A DNA stretch of 64,000 nt from Lysobacter sp. GTDB taxonomy: Bacteria; Pseudomonadota; Gammaproteobacteria; Xanthomonadales; Xanthomonadaceae. Below, piece after piece: positions 45,546 through 55,528 of the stretch. Numbering within the stretch: position 1 is the stretch's first letter; each line of letters begins with the position of its first letter. The stretch spans positions 1-64,000 of the forward strand of contig JASLDW010000089.1 of the NCBI GenBank assembly GCA_030151365.1. Reading direction: 5' to 3'. Under the pieces are notes generated by a model that saw only the letters and a program-made list of their open reading frames with translations, did not search any database and was not told where the DNA came from. The translations under genes and the position numbers were made by a program.

Positions 45546-47612
45546 ATGAATGGTACTCCCATGACAGGATTCCCGCTGCGCCGCCGCCACCTCGTCCTCG
45601 CCTTGGCCCTTGCCCTAGCCAACCCATTGCTCATGGCCCAACAGGCCGCCCCGGTGGCAAGTCCCGGTCCCGCCGACCAGAACAATCCGCAGAACCCGGC
45701 CGACCCGCGTCACCACGACAAGAACGATCCCCATGCCGACGACCTCGGTCGGGTCGAGGTGACCGCCAGCCCGATCGGCAATCCGTTGGCCAAGCCGGTT
45801 TCCGTGCTGGCCGGCGAGAAGCTGGACGAGGCGCGCGCCGGCAATCTCGGCGACACCATCAGCACCATTCCCGGCGTGCAGAGTTCCAACTTCGGTGCCG
45901 GCGTCGGCCGCCCGGTGATCCGCGGCATGGACGGCCCCCGGGTGGCGGTGATGTCGAACGGCATGGCGACGCAGGACGTCTCGACCGTCAGCCAGGACCA
46001 CTCGCCGGCGGTGGAGCCCTTCCTCGCCGACCAGATCGAAGTGTTGAAGGGTCCCTCCACCCTGCTGTTCGGATCGGGCGCGATCGGCGGCGCGGTCAAC
46101 GTGGTCGATGGCCGCATTCCCGAAGCACCGATCGACAACGGCATCGAAGGACGCACCGAACTGCGCTACGACAGCGTCAGCCACGGCAATACCGGGATGT
46201 TCCGCCTCGATGGCGGCAACAGGAATTTCGCCCTGCATGCCGATGGCGTGCGTCGCGATGACGGCGATTACGCGATCCCGCACGGCACCCAGGCCAATTC
46301 CTACGTGCGCACCGGCACCGGATCGCTGGGTGCATCGTGGTTGGGCGACTGGGGCTTCGTCGGCATCAATGCCTCGCGTTATCTCGACAACTACGGCAAT
46401 CCCGGCGAACCGGGCGAGCCCGGCGTGCTGGGCAGTGGCGTGCACCTGCAGATGCGCCAGGAGCGCTACGAATTGCGCGGCGGCCTGCCGAAGCTGTGGG
46501 ACGGTGGCGGCCTGAAATTCTCGTTCGCGCACACCGACTACAACCATGTCGAATTCGAGGACGGCGCGCCTGGCACCACCTTCTTCAAGAAGGCCAACGA
46601 GGGCCGGGTCGAGGGATCGTTCGATCTCGCCGGATGGAAGAGCGCGGTTGGCGTGCAGGCCGGCGACAGCAGTTTCCGTGCGATCGGCGAGGAAGCCTTC
46701 ATCTCCCCCACCACCACGCATGCAATCGGCGTGTTCGCGGTGACCAAGCGCAGCTGGAAACCAGTCGATGTCGAACTCGGTGTCCGCGGCGACGACGTGC
46801 GTTCGCGCACCAGCGATGGCCTGTCGGCGAAATTCCATCCGTTGAGCGCATCGATGGGTGCGAGCTGGAAATTCGCCCAGGGCTGGCGCCTCAACCTCAA
46901 CCTCGACCACGCCGAACGCGCGCCGGCCGAGGAGGAACTGTTCGCCAACGGTCCGCACATCGCCACGCTGGCGTTCGAGCGCGGCAGCCCCGTGTTGCGC
47001 CGCGAAGCCTCCAACCAGGTCGATCTCGGCCTGAAGTATTTCTCGCGACGCTTCGACATCTCCGGCAACGTCTACGCCAATCGCGTCAACGGTTTCATCT
47101 ACCTCGCCGACACTGGCGAAACATGGTTCTGGGACGGCGGCGAACGCGATCTCCCCGTGCGCCAGTGGACGCAGGCCAACGCGCGTTTCCGCGGCGCCGA
47201 AGCCGACGCCACCTGGCATCTCACCCCGGACCAGAACTATCGCTGGGACCTGCGTCTTTACGGCGACACCGTGCGGGCGACGCTGGCCAATGGCGACAAC
47301 CTGCCGCGCATCGCGCCGTCGCGTCTCGGCGCGCAATTGCGTTTCGAACAGGGCGCGTGGCGTGCATCGCTGGGCGCGGTGCGGGTGAACGCCCAGAACC
47401 GCGTGGCGATTGGCGAAACCGCGACGCCCGGCTACACCTCGGTCGATGCGCATACGGCATATCACGTCGACGACGGTGGCCTGAGCTGGGAGATCTTCGC
47501 CGACGGCCGCAATCTCACCAACCAGGTCCAGCGCGTGCACACCTCGTTCCTCAAGGACGAAGTGGTGTTGCCCGGTCGCGGTTTCAGTATCGGCGTGCGC
47601 GCCTATTTCTGA
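45546..47612 (+). CDS. ZnuD-like TonB-dependent receptor (probable zinc receptor)
   Basis: 688 residues from ATG 45546 (45561 also possible). It has a signal peptide (HLVLALALALANPLLMAQQ), a His/Asp-rich mature N-terminus (RHHDKNDPHADD, about 54-65) and a plug domain from about 70 to 185 with the ZnuD-like stretch GPSTLLFGSGAIGGAVNVVDG. A 22-strand barrel follows, ending in Phe (RAYF). The His-rich segment and downstream zur support zinc as the ligand. Its promoter region carries Zur-box-like repeats. The 3' end overlaps zur by ten bases, on the opposite strand. Confidence 0.88.
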   Translation: MNGTPMTGFPLRRRHLVLALALALANPLLMAQQAAPVASPGPADQNNPQNPADPRHHDKNDPHADDLGRVEVTASPIGNPLAKPVSVLAGEKLDEARAGNLGDTISTIPGVQSSNFGAGVGRPVIRGMDGPRVAVMSNGMATQDVSTVSQDHSPAVEPFLADQIEVLKGPSTLLFGSGAIGGAVNVVDGRIPEAPIDNGIEGRTELRYDSVSHGNTGMFRLDGGNRNFALHADGVRRDDGDYAIPHGTQANSYVRTGTGSLGASWLGDWGFVGINASRYLDNYGNPGEPGEPGVLGSGVHLQMRQERYELRGGLPKLWDGGGLKFSFAHTDYNHVEFEDGAPGTTFFKKANEGRVEGSFDLAGWKSAVGVQAGDSSFRAIGEEAFISPTTTHAIGVFAVTKRSWKPVDVELGVRGDDVRSRTSDGLSAKFHPLSASMGASWKFAQGWRLNLNLDHAERAPAEEELFANGPHIATLAFERGSPVLRREASNQVDLGLKYFSRRFDISGNVYANRVNGFIYLADTGETWFWDGGERDLPVRQWTQANARFRGAEADATWHLTPDQNYRWDLRLYGDTVRATLANGDNLPRIAPSRLGAQLRFEQGAWRASLGAVRVNAQNRVAIGETATPGYTSVDAHTAYHVDDGGLSWEIFADGRNLTNQVQRVHTSFLKDEVVLPGRGFSIGVRAYF

Positions 47613-48097
47613 CCGCTGCAGGCCGCGCACAGGCCATGCACTTCCAGCGTTTGCGCCTGCGGGCTGAATCCCAGCTCGCGGGCCTTGCTGTCGAGGAGAT
47701 CGACGATGGCGCGATCCTCCAGTTCCACTGCGCTGTGGCAGCGGCTGCAGATCAGGAACGGCACCGAGTGCTGCGCCGAATTCGGGTGGTGGCAGGCGAC
47801 GAAGGCGTTGACCGATTCCAGCTTGTGGATGAAGCCGTTGGCGAGCAGGAAATCGAGCGCGCGATAGATGGTCGGCGGCGCCGCGGCGCCGGGACCGTCG
47901 CCATCGCGGACCTTGTCGAGCAGGTCGTAGGCCTTGATCGGCTGGCCGGCATCGGCGATCAGCGACAGCACGCGCTCGCGGATCGGTGTCAGCCGCAGTC
48001 CGCGCTGGCTGCAGGCATGCTGGACGGCAGCGATGAAGCTGCCGGCATCATCGACGTGATGCGAGGGATCGGTGCAGTCGTGGTCGTGGCGGCCCAT
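47603..48097 (-). CDS. zur: Zinc uptake regulator, Fur family
   Basis: 164 residues. A Fur-type winged helix (LRLTPIRERVLSLIADAG; PTIYRALDFL) is followed by a dimerisation domain. Structural zinc ligands are Cys117/Cys120 (LICSRCHS) and Cys157/Cys160 (GLCAAC), the Zur arrangement, with a sensing-site HHP motif near 103-105. The N-terminus is His/Asp-rich (GRHDHDCTD). It should repress zinc-uptake genes when zinc is abundant, presumably through the repeats at 45497-45537. It lies 31 bases after gltX on the same strand. Confidence 0.88.
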   Translation of the reverse strand: MGRHDHDCTDPSHHVDDAGSFIAAVQHACSQRGLRLTPIRERVLSLIADAGQPIKAYDLLDKVRDGDGPGAAAPPTIYRALDFLLANGFIHKLESVNAFVACHHPNSAQHSVPFLICSRCHSAVELEDRAIVDLLDSKARELGFSPQAQTLEVHGLCAACSGQK

Positions 48098-48128
48098 GGG
48101 TCAATGATGGGGCCGCCACCGGTGTGAC

Positions 48129-49532
48129 TCAACCCGGCCCGATTTTCCCCAGCGCGGCGTCGATGCGGGTCAGCGCTTCGGCCTGGCCGCACAGATAGAC
48201 GGTGTGGCTGATGTCCGGGCTGACCTGCGTGCCGGTCACCGCGACGCGCAGCGGCTGGGCGACCTTGCCCATGCCGACGCCGCAGGCCTCGGCGACCTGG
48301 TGCAGCGCTTCGGCGACGGAAGCGGCGGTCCATTCCGGCAATGCAGCGAGACGACGGCGCGATTCCTCCAGCGCCGGGCGCGCTTCCGGCTTGAGGTGCT
48401 TGGCGACCGCGGCTTCGTCGTAGTGTTCCAGCGGTCCGAACCACACCGCAGACTTCTCGGCCATTTCCTTCAGCGTCTGCACGCGTTCGCGCAGCGCGAT
48501 GACGATGTCGGCCGGCTTCGGTCCGTTGGCGAGATCGTAGCCCGTCTGCTGCAGGTGCCAGACCAGATGCTTGGCGACGGCGTCGGGATCGTCGTTCTTC
48601 AGGTATTGCTGGTTGAGCCAGCCGAGCTTGGCCATGTCGAGGCGCGCGGCCTTGGCGTTGACGTCCTTCAACTCGAACAGCGCGATGAGTTCGGCGATCG
48701 AGAAGATTTCCTGGTCGCCATGCGACCAGCCGAGGCGTGCGAGATAGTTGAGCAGCGCGTGCGGCAGGTAGCCGGCATCGCGGTACTGCATCACGTCGGC
48801 GGCGCCGGTGCGCTTGCTGAGCTTGGCGCCCTGCTCGTCGAGGATCATCGGCAGGTGGGCGAAACGCGGCGGTTCATGGCCCAGCGCGCGATAGATGTTG
48901 ATCTGGCGCGGCGTGTTGTTGACGTGATCGTCGCCGCGCACGACATCGGTGATGCCCATGTCGAGATCGTCGACCACCACCGCGAAGTTGTAGGTCGGAT
49001 AGCCGTCGCTGCGGAAGATCACCAGGTCGTCGAGTTCGCTGTTCTGCCACTCGATGCGTCCCTTCACCAGATCCTCGAACACCACGCTGCCTTCGCGCGG
49101 ATTGCGGAAACGGATCACGCGGTTGGGATCGTCGCGATATTCCGCCTGCTCGTCGCGATAGCGGCCGCTGTAGCGCGGCTTCTCGCCCGCGGCCATCGCC
49201 GCCTCGCGCATCGCCTCGAGTTCTTCCTTGGTCTCGTAGGCGTAATAGGCGGTGCCGGCGGCGACCATCTGTTCGGCCACTTCGCGATAGCGCGCGAGAC
49301 GGTCGGTCTGGTAGACCGGACCTTCGTCGTAGCCCAGTCCCAGCCAGTCCATCGCCTCGAGGATGGCGTCGATCGCGGCCTGGGTGCTGCGCTCGCGATC
49401 GGTGTCCTCGATGCGCAGGACGAACTGGCCATCGGAATGGCGCGAGGCCAGCCAGCAGTACAACGCGGTGCGCGCGCCGCCGATGTGGAGGTAGCCGGTG
49501 GGACTGGGAGCGAAGCGGGTGCGGACGGTCAT
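48129..49532 (-). CDS. gltX: Glutamyl-tRNA synthetase
   Basis: Class I aminoacyl-tRNA synthetase that charges tRNA-Glu. 467 residues, normal length. HIGH motif [14 protein letters not shown] and KMSKS variant KLSKRTGA are in place, as are the Rossmann-fold core and the C-terminal anticodon-binding region. Its own promoter region is short (49533-49562). zur follows after 31 bases and may share its transcript. Confidence 0.96.
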   Translation of the reverse strand: MTVRTRFAPSPTGYLHIGGARTALYCWLASRHSDGQFVLRIEDTDRERSTQAAIDAILEAMDWLGLGYDEGPVYQTDRLARYREVAEQMVAAGTAYYAYETKEELEAMREAAMAAGEKPRYSGRYRDEQAEYRDDPNRVIRFRNPREGSVVFEDLVKGRIEWQNSELDDLVIFRSDGYPTYNFAVVVDDLDMGITDVVRGDDHVNNTPRQINIYRALGHEPPRFAHLPMILDEQGAKLSKRTGAADVMQYRDAGYLPHALLNYLARLGWSHGDQEIFSIAELIALFELKDVNAKAARLDMAKLGWLNQQYLKNDDPDAVAKHLVWHLQQTGYDLANGPKPADIVIALRERVQTLKEMAEKSAVWFGPLEHYDEAAVAKHLKPEARPALEESRRRLAALPEWTAASVAEALHQVAEACGVGMGKVAQPLRVAVTGTQVSPDISHTVYLCGQAEALTRIDAALGKIGPG

Positions 49533-49562
49533 GGGTGTGAGTACTAACCAAACCCGCGCATT

Positions 49563-49907
49563 TTAGCGCGACGCACCCAGCCCTTCCCGATCCTCGACTT
49601 CGGCCAATCCCCAGCCCAGCCCCAGCAAGGACATCACCACCACGACCAGGAAAAGGATGATGGCCGCAGGCGACGCATCGCGATGGAGCCAGTCCTGCCA
49701 GCCCGCGCGCAGCACGGGCGCCGTGCCGAGCGCCAGCCAACAGGCGATCGCTCCCGCGCACACGCCTGCCGCCGATACCCAAGACGCCGCACGACGGCGT
49801 GGGGGAAGAACCTGCATGACGCGCTCGCTGAAACCGCCGTCGGCGACTGGCCCGTCGAAGGCATCGCGCAAGAGCTTGTCGAGGCTGTCGTCGTTCTCGT
49901 GATTCAT
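49563..49907 (-). CDS. Small membrane protein after an ECF sigma gene (possible anti-sigma)
   Basis: 114 residues from ATG 49907, overlapping the sigma-factor stop by four bases. The N-terminal 40 residues are acidic and soluble (DDSLDKLLRDAFDGPVADGGFSERVM), then a basic stretch and two hydrophobic segments (about 42-64 and 80-100). The charged N-terminus plus membrane anchor and its position after sigma suggest an anti-sigma or accessory regulator. No zinc motif is present. Confidence 0.6.
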   Translation of the reverse strand: MNHENDDSLDKLLRDAFDGPVADGGFSERVMQVLPPRRRAASWVSAAGVCAGAIACWLALGTAPVLRAGWQDWLHRDASPAAIILFLVVVVMSLLGLGWGLAEVEDREGLGASR

Positions 49908-50479
49908 GATGTTTCTCCAGGATGTTTCGTGCCCTGCCATGCCGTCATCTGTTGCCTGAGCTTGGTTTTCCCGCGCAAGACATGCGTTTTCACCGTCCCC
50001 AATGGCATGCCCAGGACATAGGCGGCTTCCTCGTGGCTCAGGCCAAGCTGAACGCAATGCAGGAGTACCACCTGCTCCGCATCGGAAAGATGGCGCATTG
50101 CACGTGCGAGATCGAGTTTCAGGTCGGTCGCGTCCACCGGAGCCTGCAGCTCGTCCACGGCATCTTCCTGCGTTCGATTCCCGGTCCACGAAGATCGACG
50201 GCATGCCTGCAGGAAACAACTGTAGGCGATGCGATAGAGCCAGGTGGAGAACCGCGCATCGCCACGGAATTGCCCCAGTTTCTTCCAGGCCAGCAGGAAC
50301 GTTTCCTGGGCCAAGTCGTCCGCCGTGGCGGCATCGCCGCGCAGCAATCGGCGCAATTGCGCGCGCACCATGCCCTGGTGGCGTCGCACCAGCTGTTCGA
50401 AAGCGCGCTGGTCGTTGCCCAGCAAGACCCTGGCGACCAGGGCCTTGTCGATGCCCGACTCCGCTTCGCGATCAGCCAT
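49904..50479 (-). CDS. RNA polymerase ECF-type sigma factor (second copy type)
   Basis: 191 residues. Region 2 is AFEQLVRRHQGMVRAQL with DDLAQETFLLAWKKL and FSTWLYRIAYSC, region 4 is SHEEAAYVLGMPLGTVKTHVLRGK. It lies between a DUF6249 membrane gene upstream (eight-base overlap) and the small membrane protein downstream (four-base overlap), so the three probably form one transcript. It is distinct from the sigma factor at 17234. Confidence 0.88.
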   Translation of the reverse strand: MADREAESGIDKALVARVLLGNDQRAFEQLVRRHQGMVRAQLRRLLRGDAATADDLAQETFLLAWKKLGQFRGDARFSTWLYRIAYSCFLQACRRSSWTGNRTQEDAVDELQAPVDATDLKLDLARAMRHLSDAEQVVLLHCVQLGLSHEEAAYVLGMPLGTVKTHVLRGKTKLRQQMTAWQGTKHPGETS

Positions 50480-50843
50480 GTGTCTCGTCGCGGCGGTTCA
50501 ACCACCAGCTGGCGAGATAGCCCAAGCCCGTCATCAGCGGCAGCAGGCCGAGACCCCAAAGGCTGTGCAGGCTGTGGCCATCGGCCAGTTCGCCGGGCAA
50601 GGCGAACAGCATCAGCATCAACCCGAGGCCGCTGCTGATGAGCACCAGCGCACGGCGACGTTCGGAATAGTCGATGCCGGGCTGGATCAGGAGTTGCGTC
50701 GGCAGCTCCACGCCCTTGTCGGCGAGTTCAAGCAGCGCGCGGTAGCGTGCCTGCGTCTGTCGATGGCGATAGCGCAACACGATCAGGACGATCAGGACGG
50801 GCGCGCCCATCACGACCAGGGGAATCAGCATGATCGGATCCAT
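50472..50843 (-). CDS. DUF6249-type membrane protein
   Basis: 123 residues with a strong AAGGAGAG ribosome-binding site. There is one N-terminal membrane helix (LIPLVVMGAPVLIVLIVL), a basic linker (RYRHRQTQARYRALLELADKG) and two further helices in the second half. The central motif LADKGVELP is typical of the family. It is first in an operon with the ECF sigma factor and may supply the signal input, but that is not shown. Confidence 0.75.
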   Translation of the reverse strand: MDPIMLIPLVVMGAPVLIVLIVLRYRHRQTQARYRALLELADKGVELPTQLLIQPGIDYSERRRALVLISSGLGLMLMLFALPGELADGHSLHSLWGLGLLPLMTGLGYLASWWLNRRDETHG

Positions 50844-50900
50844 TGTCTCTCTCCTTGCGGTTTCAGTTGTCGATGTTCGATCGGTTGCCGCCCTTCGCGC

Positions 50901-52415
50901 TCAGTGCCCCGCGCCTTCGGCAGCAAGCAGGTCGGCGATGCGCTCGGCGAAGAACCAGGACTGCCCCGGCCCTTGGTTGCTGGTCAATGCGACGGTTGCC
51001 CCGGTTTCCCAGACGATCGCCAAATTGGCATCCGTCCCCTCGATGCCGCCCGCATGGCCGCGTATGTGACGGCCACGGGAGACGCGATCGCCGAATCCGG
51101 CGGCATATCCCCCGGGGCCCGCAGGCACTTCATCGTCGAACATTTTCGCGAGGGTTGCAGGCGTGACCAGTTTGCCCGTGCGCAATGCCGCGGAAAACCG
51201 CAGCAGGTCGGCATTGGTGGAATACCCGCCGCCCGCCGGGCCGCCACGATAGAGGGTCTTGAACCAGTCCGCTTTCCAGGCGTCGGAGAACGGTCCTTCG
51301 CGGTAATAGCCGACGGCGAGCCTGGGCACGACATCGTCCAGGCTGTCGAAACCGGTGGCATCCATGCCTGCGGGCGCGAACACGTGGCGCTGCATGTAGT
51401 CGGGATACGTCTGGCCGGAAACACGCTCGATGATGCGGCCCAGCAACATGTAACCCGCATTGCTGTAGCTCCACTGTCCGCCAGGTTCGCTCGCCTTGGG
51501 CTGGCGGGCGATCAGGCCGAGATAGTCCGCGGGATCGACGAATTCCTCCCGGTGCTCGAAGAGTTCGGGAACAAGGAAATCCCCGAGCCCCGCGGTGTGA
51601 TGCAGGAGTTGCCACACGGTGATCTTCTTCGCCGTCGCCTGGTCCGGATATTCCGGCACCCGCAACGCCAGCGTGTCGCTCCACGACAATTTTCAGGCCT
51701 CCACAAGCTGCGCAATGGCGACCGCCGTGAACATCTTGTCCATCGAACCGATGTGGAATTTCGTCTGGTGGTCCACCGGAACATCGAAACGGCGTTCGGC
51801 GAGGCCGCGGCATTCGTCGAAGATCGTTTTCGCGCCGTCCGACACCGTCACGCAACCCGAGAAATCGTTGCTGCGCACCAGTTGATCGAGCGTGGTGCGA
51901 ATCAGTTGCGTCAATGCCCCATGCGTTGGCGCTTCCTTGGGCCAGTGCGCATAGAGGCCGGGGTCGTCCATGGCCACGAGATCGGCCTGCGCGAGACGAT
52001 CGGGATGCGCCGCATCGGCGGTCAGCACCAGCAGCCCCTGTCGCGCGTTGCGACGCGCCTTCACCGCCACTTGCAACATGCCCGGTTGGCGCGGATCGGA
52101 ACGTGCATCGACCACATCCAGTCCGCCGCTGTCGCGAGCGGACGAGGCCAGCAACGCGATGAATGCCTCGCGGTCAGCGGGCGGGATTTCGGTCGACAGG
52201 ATCGTGGGCGCCCATTTCCGGATGCCGGCCGCGCCATCGCCGTTGACATGCCGGACCAGCTGACCGCCAAGCCTGCCTGCCGGGGTGTCCGGCAGCGTCG
52301 CGTTCCCGGCGGATGCCATCGCGGGGATGGCGGATAGAAGCAGCAATGCCTGGGCGAGCGCCCGCGGAACGGATGGCGTGCGGCCCGCGGTCAAAACTGG
52401 ATCGGCATCGAACAT
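50901..52415 (-). pseudogene. Serine hydrolase (beta-lactamase fold) interrupted by an in-frame TGA
   Basis: Both halves are in the same frame. From ATG 52415 (AAGGGGAAA upstream) a signal peptide (ALAQALLLLSAIPAMASAG) is followed by a beta-rich N-terminal region and the Ser-x-x-Lys motif IGSMDKMFTAV (Ser224, Lys227). Codon 241 is TGA at 51693-51695, between LVEA and KLSWSDTLAL, where the family has Gly (LVEAGKLS); GGA to TGA explains it. The second half is intact: LLHHTAGLGDF, YSNAGYM (the Tyr motif) and GHAGGIEG. If the stop is real, the gene is dead or makes a short product lacking the Tyr motif. If it is an error, it encodes a normal 504-residue protein. Confidence 0.85.
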
Positions 52416-52497
52416 GGATTTCCCCTTTCGGATTGGCTTTGGGGACTTGGATGCGGGGAAAAGCCGATTTGGATTCAAGGAGGAATAAAATCCCCCC

Positions 52498-53232
52498 ATG
52501 ACGACGCTGTTCATCTCCGACCTCCACCTCGATCCGGAGCGCCCCGGCATCACCGCGCTGTTCGGCGAATTCATCGATGGCGAGGCCCGCGGCGCCGATG
52601 CGCTCTACATCCTCGGCGATCTGTTCGAAGCCTGGGTCGGCGACGACGATCCCTCTCCGGCCGGCACCTTTGTCGCGACCAAACTGCGGGAGCTGCACGC
52701 CAGCGGTGTCCCGGTGTCCTTCATCCGAGGCAACCGCGATTTCCTCGTCGGCGAGGATTACGCCCGTCGCGCCGGCATGGCGATCCTGCCCGATCCCGCG
52801 GTGATCGACCTCCATGGCGAACCGACGTTGCTGCTGCACGGCGACCTGTTGTGCACCGACGACAGCGCCTACCAGCAGTTCCGCGCCCAGACCCGCGATC
52901 CGCGCTGGCAGGCCCAGTTCCTCGCGCAACCGCTGGAAGCACGCCTCGCCTTCGCGGCGCAGGCGCGCGCGGCGAGCAAGGTGCGCTACGGCGAACTGGT
53001 CTCGAGCGGCATGGCCGAAACCATCGGCGACGTGGCGCCGGCCACCGTGCAGGAATGGTTCAAGCGCTACGGCGTCCGCCGCATGATCCACGGCCACACC
53101 CATCGCCCGGCGATCCACGACGAAGGAAACGGCAATACCAGGATCGTGCTTGGCGACTGGTACGAGCAGGGTTCGGTGCTGCATGTTGATGGCGACGGCG
53201 TGCGCCTCGACATATTGCCGCTGGCGAAATAA
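52498..53232 (+). CDS. lpxH: UDP-2,3-diacylglucosamine diphosphatase
   Basis: Lipid A pathway: UDP-2,3-diacylglucosamine to lipid X plus UMP, at the inner membrane. 244 residues. The calcineurin-type metal residues are complete: [30 protein letters not shown] and HGHTHRP. A perfect AAGGAGGA site lies upstream with a rather long spacer. The gene is divergent from the interrupted hydrolase. Confidence 0.94.
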   Translation: MTTLFISDLHLDPERPGITALFGEFIDGEARGADALYILGDLFEAWVGDDDPSPAGTFVATKLRELHASGVPVSFIRGNRDFLVGEDYARRAGMAILPDPAVIDLHGEPTLLLHGDLLCTDDSAYQQFRAQTRDPRWQAQFLAQPLEARLAFAAQARAASKVRYGELVSSGMAETIGDVAPATVQEWFKRYGVRRMIHGHTHRPAIHDEGNGNTRIVLGDWYEQGSVLHVDGDGVRLDILPLAK

Positions 53233-53237
53233 TCGCC

Positions 53238-54041
53238 TCAGTCCGCAGCCGCCAACAGGCTTTCCAGCTCTTCGGCGTCGAAGCCAGCCTGCGTCCGCGC
53301 CTCGATGTTGAACGGCTTGTGCAGCACGCCGCTGGCGTATTCCTTCAGCAATTCGCGGAAGCGCGATCGCGGCTCCACGCCCGCGCGCTCGCAATGCCAG
53401 CGATACCAGCGCGATCCCGCGGCGACGTGCGCGACTTCCTCGCGCAGGATGATTTCGAGGATATCGGCAGTCGCATCATCACCGAGCGAACGCAGCTTCA
53501 CGATCATTCCCGGCGTCACGTCGAGGCCGCGCGCTTCCAGCACGCGCGGCACCAGCGCCATCCGCGCGAGGCCGTCGTGCGCGGTCTTCTCCGCCATCTC
53601 CCACAGGCCATTGTGGGCGTCGAAATCGCCGTAGTCGTGGCCGAACGCCCGCAGGCGTTCGCGCAGCATCATGAAGTGGCGGGCTTCGTCGTCGGCAACT
53701 TGCACCCAGTCGGCGTAATACCCCGCGGGCATGCCGCGGAAGCGATAAATCGCGTCGCAGGCGAGGTCGATCGCGTTGAATTCGATGTGGGCGACGGCAT
53801 GGATGAAGGCCGCGCGCCCTTTGGTCGAACCGAAACCGCGACGCGGGAGATCGCGCGGATGCACCAGCTTCGGGGTGGTCGGACGCCCGGGCATGGCGAT
53901 GGTTTGCGGTGGCGGCGATGGGTCATTCGCCGCCAGTTCGCCGCTTCGGAAGGCTGCCGCCAGCGCACGCGCAGCGGTCGGCTTGCCGGCGATGTCGCCG
54001 CAGTCGAGGACTGCCTTCGCTGCGGCGTGGAGATCGGCCAT
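53238..54041 (-). CDS. DUF455 ferritin-like protein
   Basis: 267 residues from ATG 54041, ten bases after the purF stop. Helical, ferritin-like pattern with metal-ligand motifs: AHIEFNAIDLACDA, VADDEARHFMML, a later EIILREEVAHVAAGSRWY with Glu-His, and GVLHKPFN. This gives the Glu/Glu-x-x-His diiron set. DUF455 proteins have no firm function, and MiaE-like hydroxylation has been suggested for relatives. Probably co-transcribed with purF. Confidence 0.82.
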   Translation of the reverse strand: MADLHAAAKAVLDCGDIAGKPTAARALAAAFRSGELAANDPSPPPQTIAMPGRPTTPKLVHPRDLPRRGFGSTKGRAAFIHAVAHIEFNAIDLACDAIYRFRGMPAGYYADWVQVADDEARHFMMLRERLRAFGHDYGDFDAHNGLWEMAEKTAHDGLARMALVPRVLEARGLDVTPGMIVKLRSLGDDATADILEIILREEVAHVAAGSRWYRWHCERAGVEPRSRFRELLKEYASGVLHKPFNIEARTQAGFDAEELESLLAAAD

Positions 54042-54051
54042 CGCGCGAGCT

Positions 54052-55518
54052 TCAGGCCCGGCGCTTGGCCTTGGCCTCGTCGGAACGCTGCGCCTGCAGG
54101 GCCTCGAAATAGCCATCGGCGACGCCGGTGACGTATTCGCCGCTGAAACACGAGGTGTCGAAGTGCATGCCGGCATTCTTGGGACCGGCCACCGCGCTCT
54201 CGAGGTCCTCGAGGTCCTGGTAGACCAGCCAGTCGCAGCCGATCAGTTCCTCGACTTCCTTCTCGCTGCGACCGTGCGCGATCAGTTCCTCCGGGTTCGG
54301 CATGTCGATGCCGTAGATGTTCGGATAGCGCACCGGCGGCGCGGCGGAGGCGAGATAGACCTTCTTGGCGCCGGCATCGCGCGCCATCTGCACGATCTGT
54401 TGCGAGGTGGTGCCGCGCACGATGGAATCGTCGACCAGCAGCACCACGCGATCCTTGAATTCCAGCGGGATCGGGTTGAGCTTGCGGCGCACCGACTTCT
54501 GGCGCTCGCCCTGCCCCGGCATGATGAAGGTGCGGCCGACGTAGCGGTTCTTGATGAAGCCTTCGCGGTACTTCACGCCGAGCACGTGGGCGATTTCCAG
54601 CGCGGCGTCGCGGCTGGTGTCGGGAATCGGGATCACCACGTCGATGTCGTGGTCGGGGCGTTCGCGCAAGATCTTCTCGCCCAGCGACACGCCCATGCGC
54701 ATGCGCGCCTTGTGCACCGAGATGTTGTCCATCATCGAATCGGGACGCGCGAAATACACGTACTCGAACACGCACGGACGCGCCTGCACGTCCTTGGCGG
54801 TGATCCGCGCATGCAACTTGCCGTCCTGGGTGATCACCACCGTTTCGCCTGGCGCCACATCGCGCACGCGCTCGAAGCCGGTGAGGTCGAGCGCCACCGA
54901 TTCCGACGCCACCGCATATTCGCTGCCGCTCGCGGATTCGCGCTTGCCGATCACCAGCGGACGGATCGCATTGGGATCGCGGAAGGCGACCAGGCCCAGC
55001 TCCATCACCATGCAGACCACGGCGTAGCCGCCCTTGACCCGGCGCATCACGCCTTCCACCGCGCGGAACGCCGACTCCGGCGACACCCCGTCCTGCGCGT
55101 CGAGCTCGTGCGCGAAGACGTTGAGCAGCACTTCGGAGTCGGACGAGGTGTTGAGGCCGCGGCGATCCTGTTCGATCACTTCGCGACGCAGGGCTTCGGT
55201 GTTGATCAGGTTGCCGTTGTGCGCCAGCGCGATGCCGTAGGGCGCGTTGACGTAGAACGGTTGCGCCTCGTCGCTGCCTTCGCTGCCGGCCGTCGGATAA
55301 CGGCAATGGGCGATGCCCATGCGGCCGCGCAATTCCGACATCGACGCGGCGTCGAAGACATCACTGACCAGGCCCTTGCCCTTGTCGACGCGCAGCACGT
55401 TGCCATTGCTGGTGGCGATGCCGGCCGCGTCCTGGCCGCGATGCTGCAGCACCGTCAAGCCGTCATACAGCTGGCCGGCGACGTCCTGCGTCCCGACGAT
55501 GCCCATGATTCCGCACAT
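54052..55518 (-). CDS. purF: Amidophosphoribosyltransferase
   Basis: First committed step of purine synthesis: PRPP plus glutamine to phosphoribosylamine. 488 residues. Cys2 (MCGIMGIVG) is the glutaminase nucleophile, and QHRGQDAAG is the N-terminal domain signature. The PRPP loop is [25 protein letters not shown] site precedes the ATG. The double-SPOR gene ends only ten bases upstream, so cvpA, which usually lies between dedD and purF, is absent here. Confidence 0.95.
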   Translation of the reverse strand: MCGIMGIVGTQDVAGQLYDGLTVLQHRGQDAAGIATSNGNVLRVDKGKGLVSDVFDAASMSELRGRMGIAHCRYPTAGSEGSDEAQPFYVNAPYGIALAHNGNLINTEALRREVIEQDRRGLNTSSDSEVLLNVFAHELDAQDGVSPESAFRAVEGVMRRVKGGYAVVCMVMELGLVAFRDPNAIRPLVIGKRESASGSEYAVASESVALDLTGFERVRDVAPGETVVITQDGKLHARITAKDVQARPCVFEYVYFARPDSMMDNISVHKARMRMGVSLGEKILRERPDHDIDVVIPIPDTSRDAALEIAHVLGVKYREGFIKNRYVGRTFIMPGQGERQKSVRRKLNPIPLEFKDRVVLLVDDSIVRGTTSQQIVQMARDAGAKKVYLASAAPPVRYPNIYGIDMPNPEELIAHGRSEKEVEELIGCDWLVYQDLEDLESAVAGPKNAGMHFDTSCFSGEYVTGVADGYFEALQAQRSDEAKAKRRA

Positions 55519-55528
55519 TTTCTTTTCC

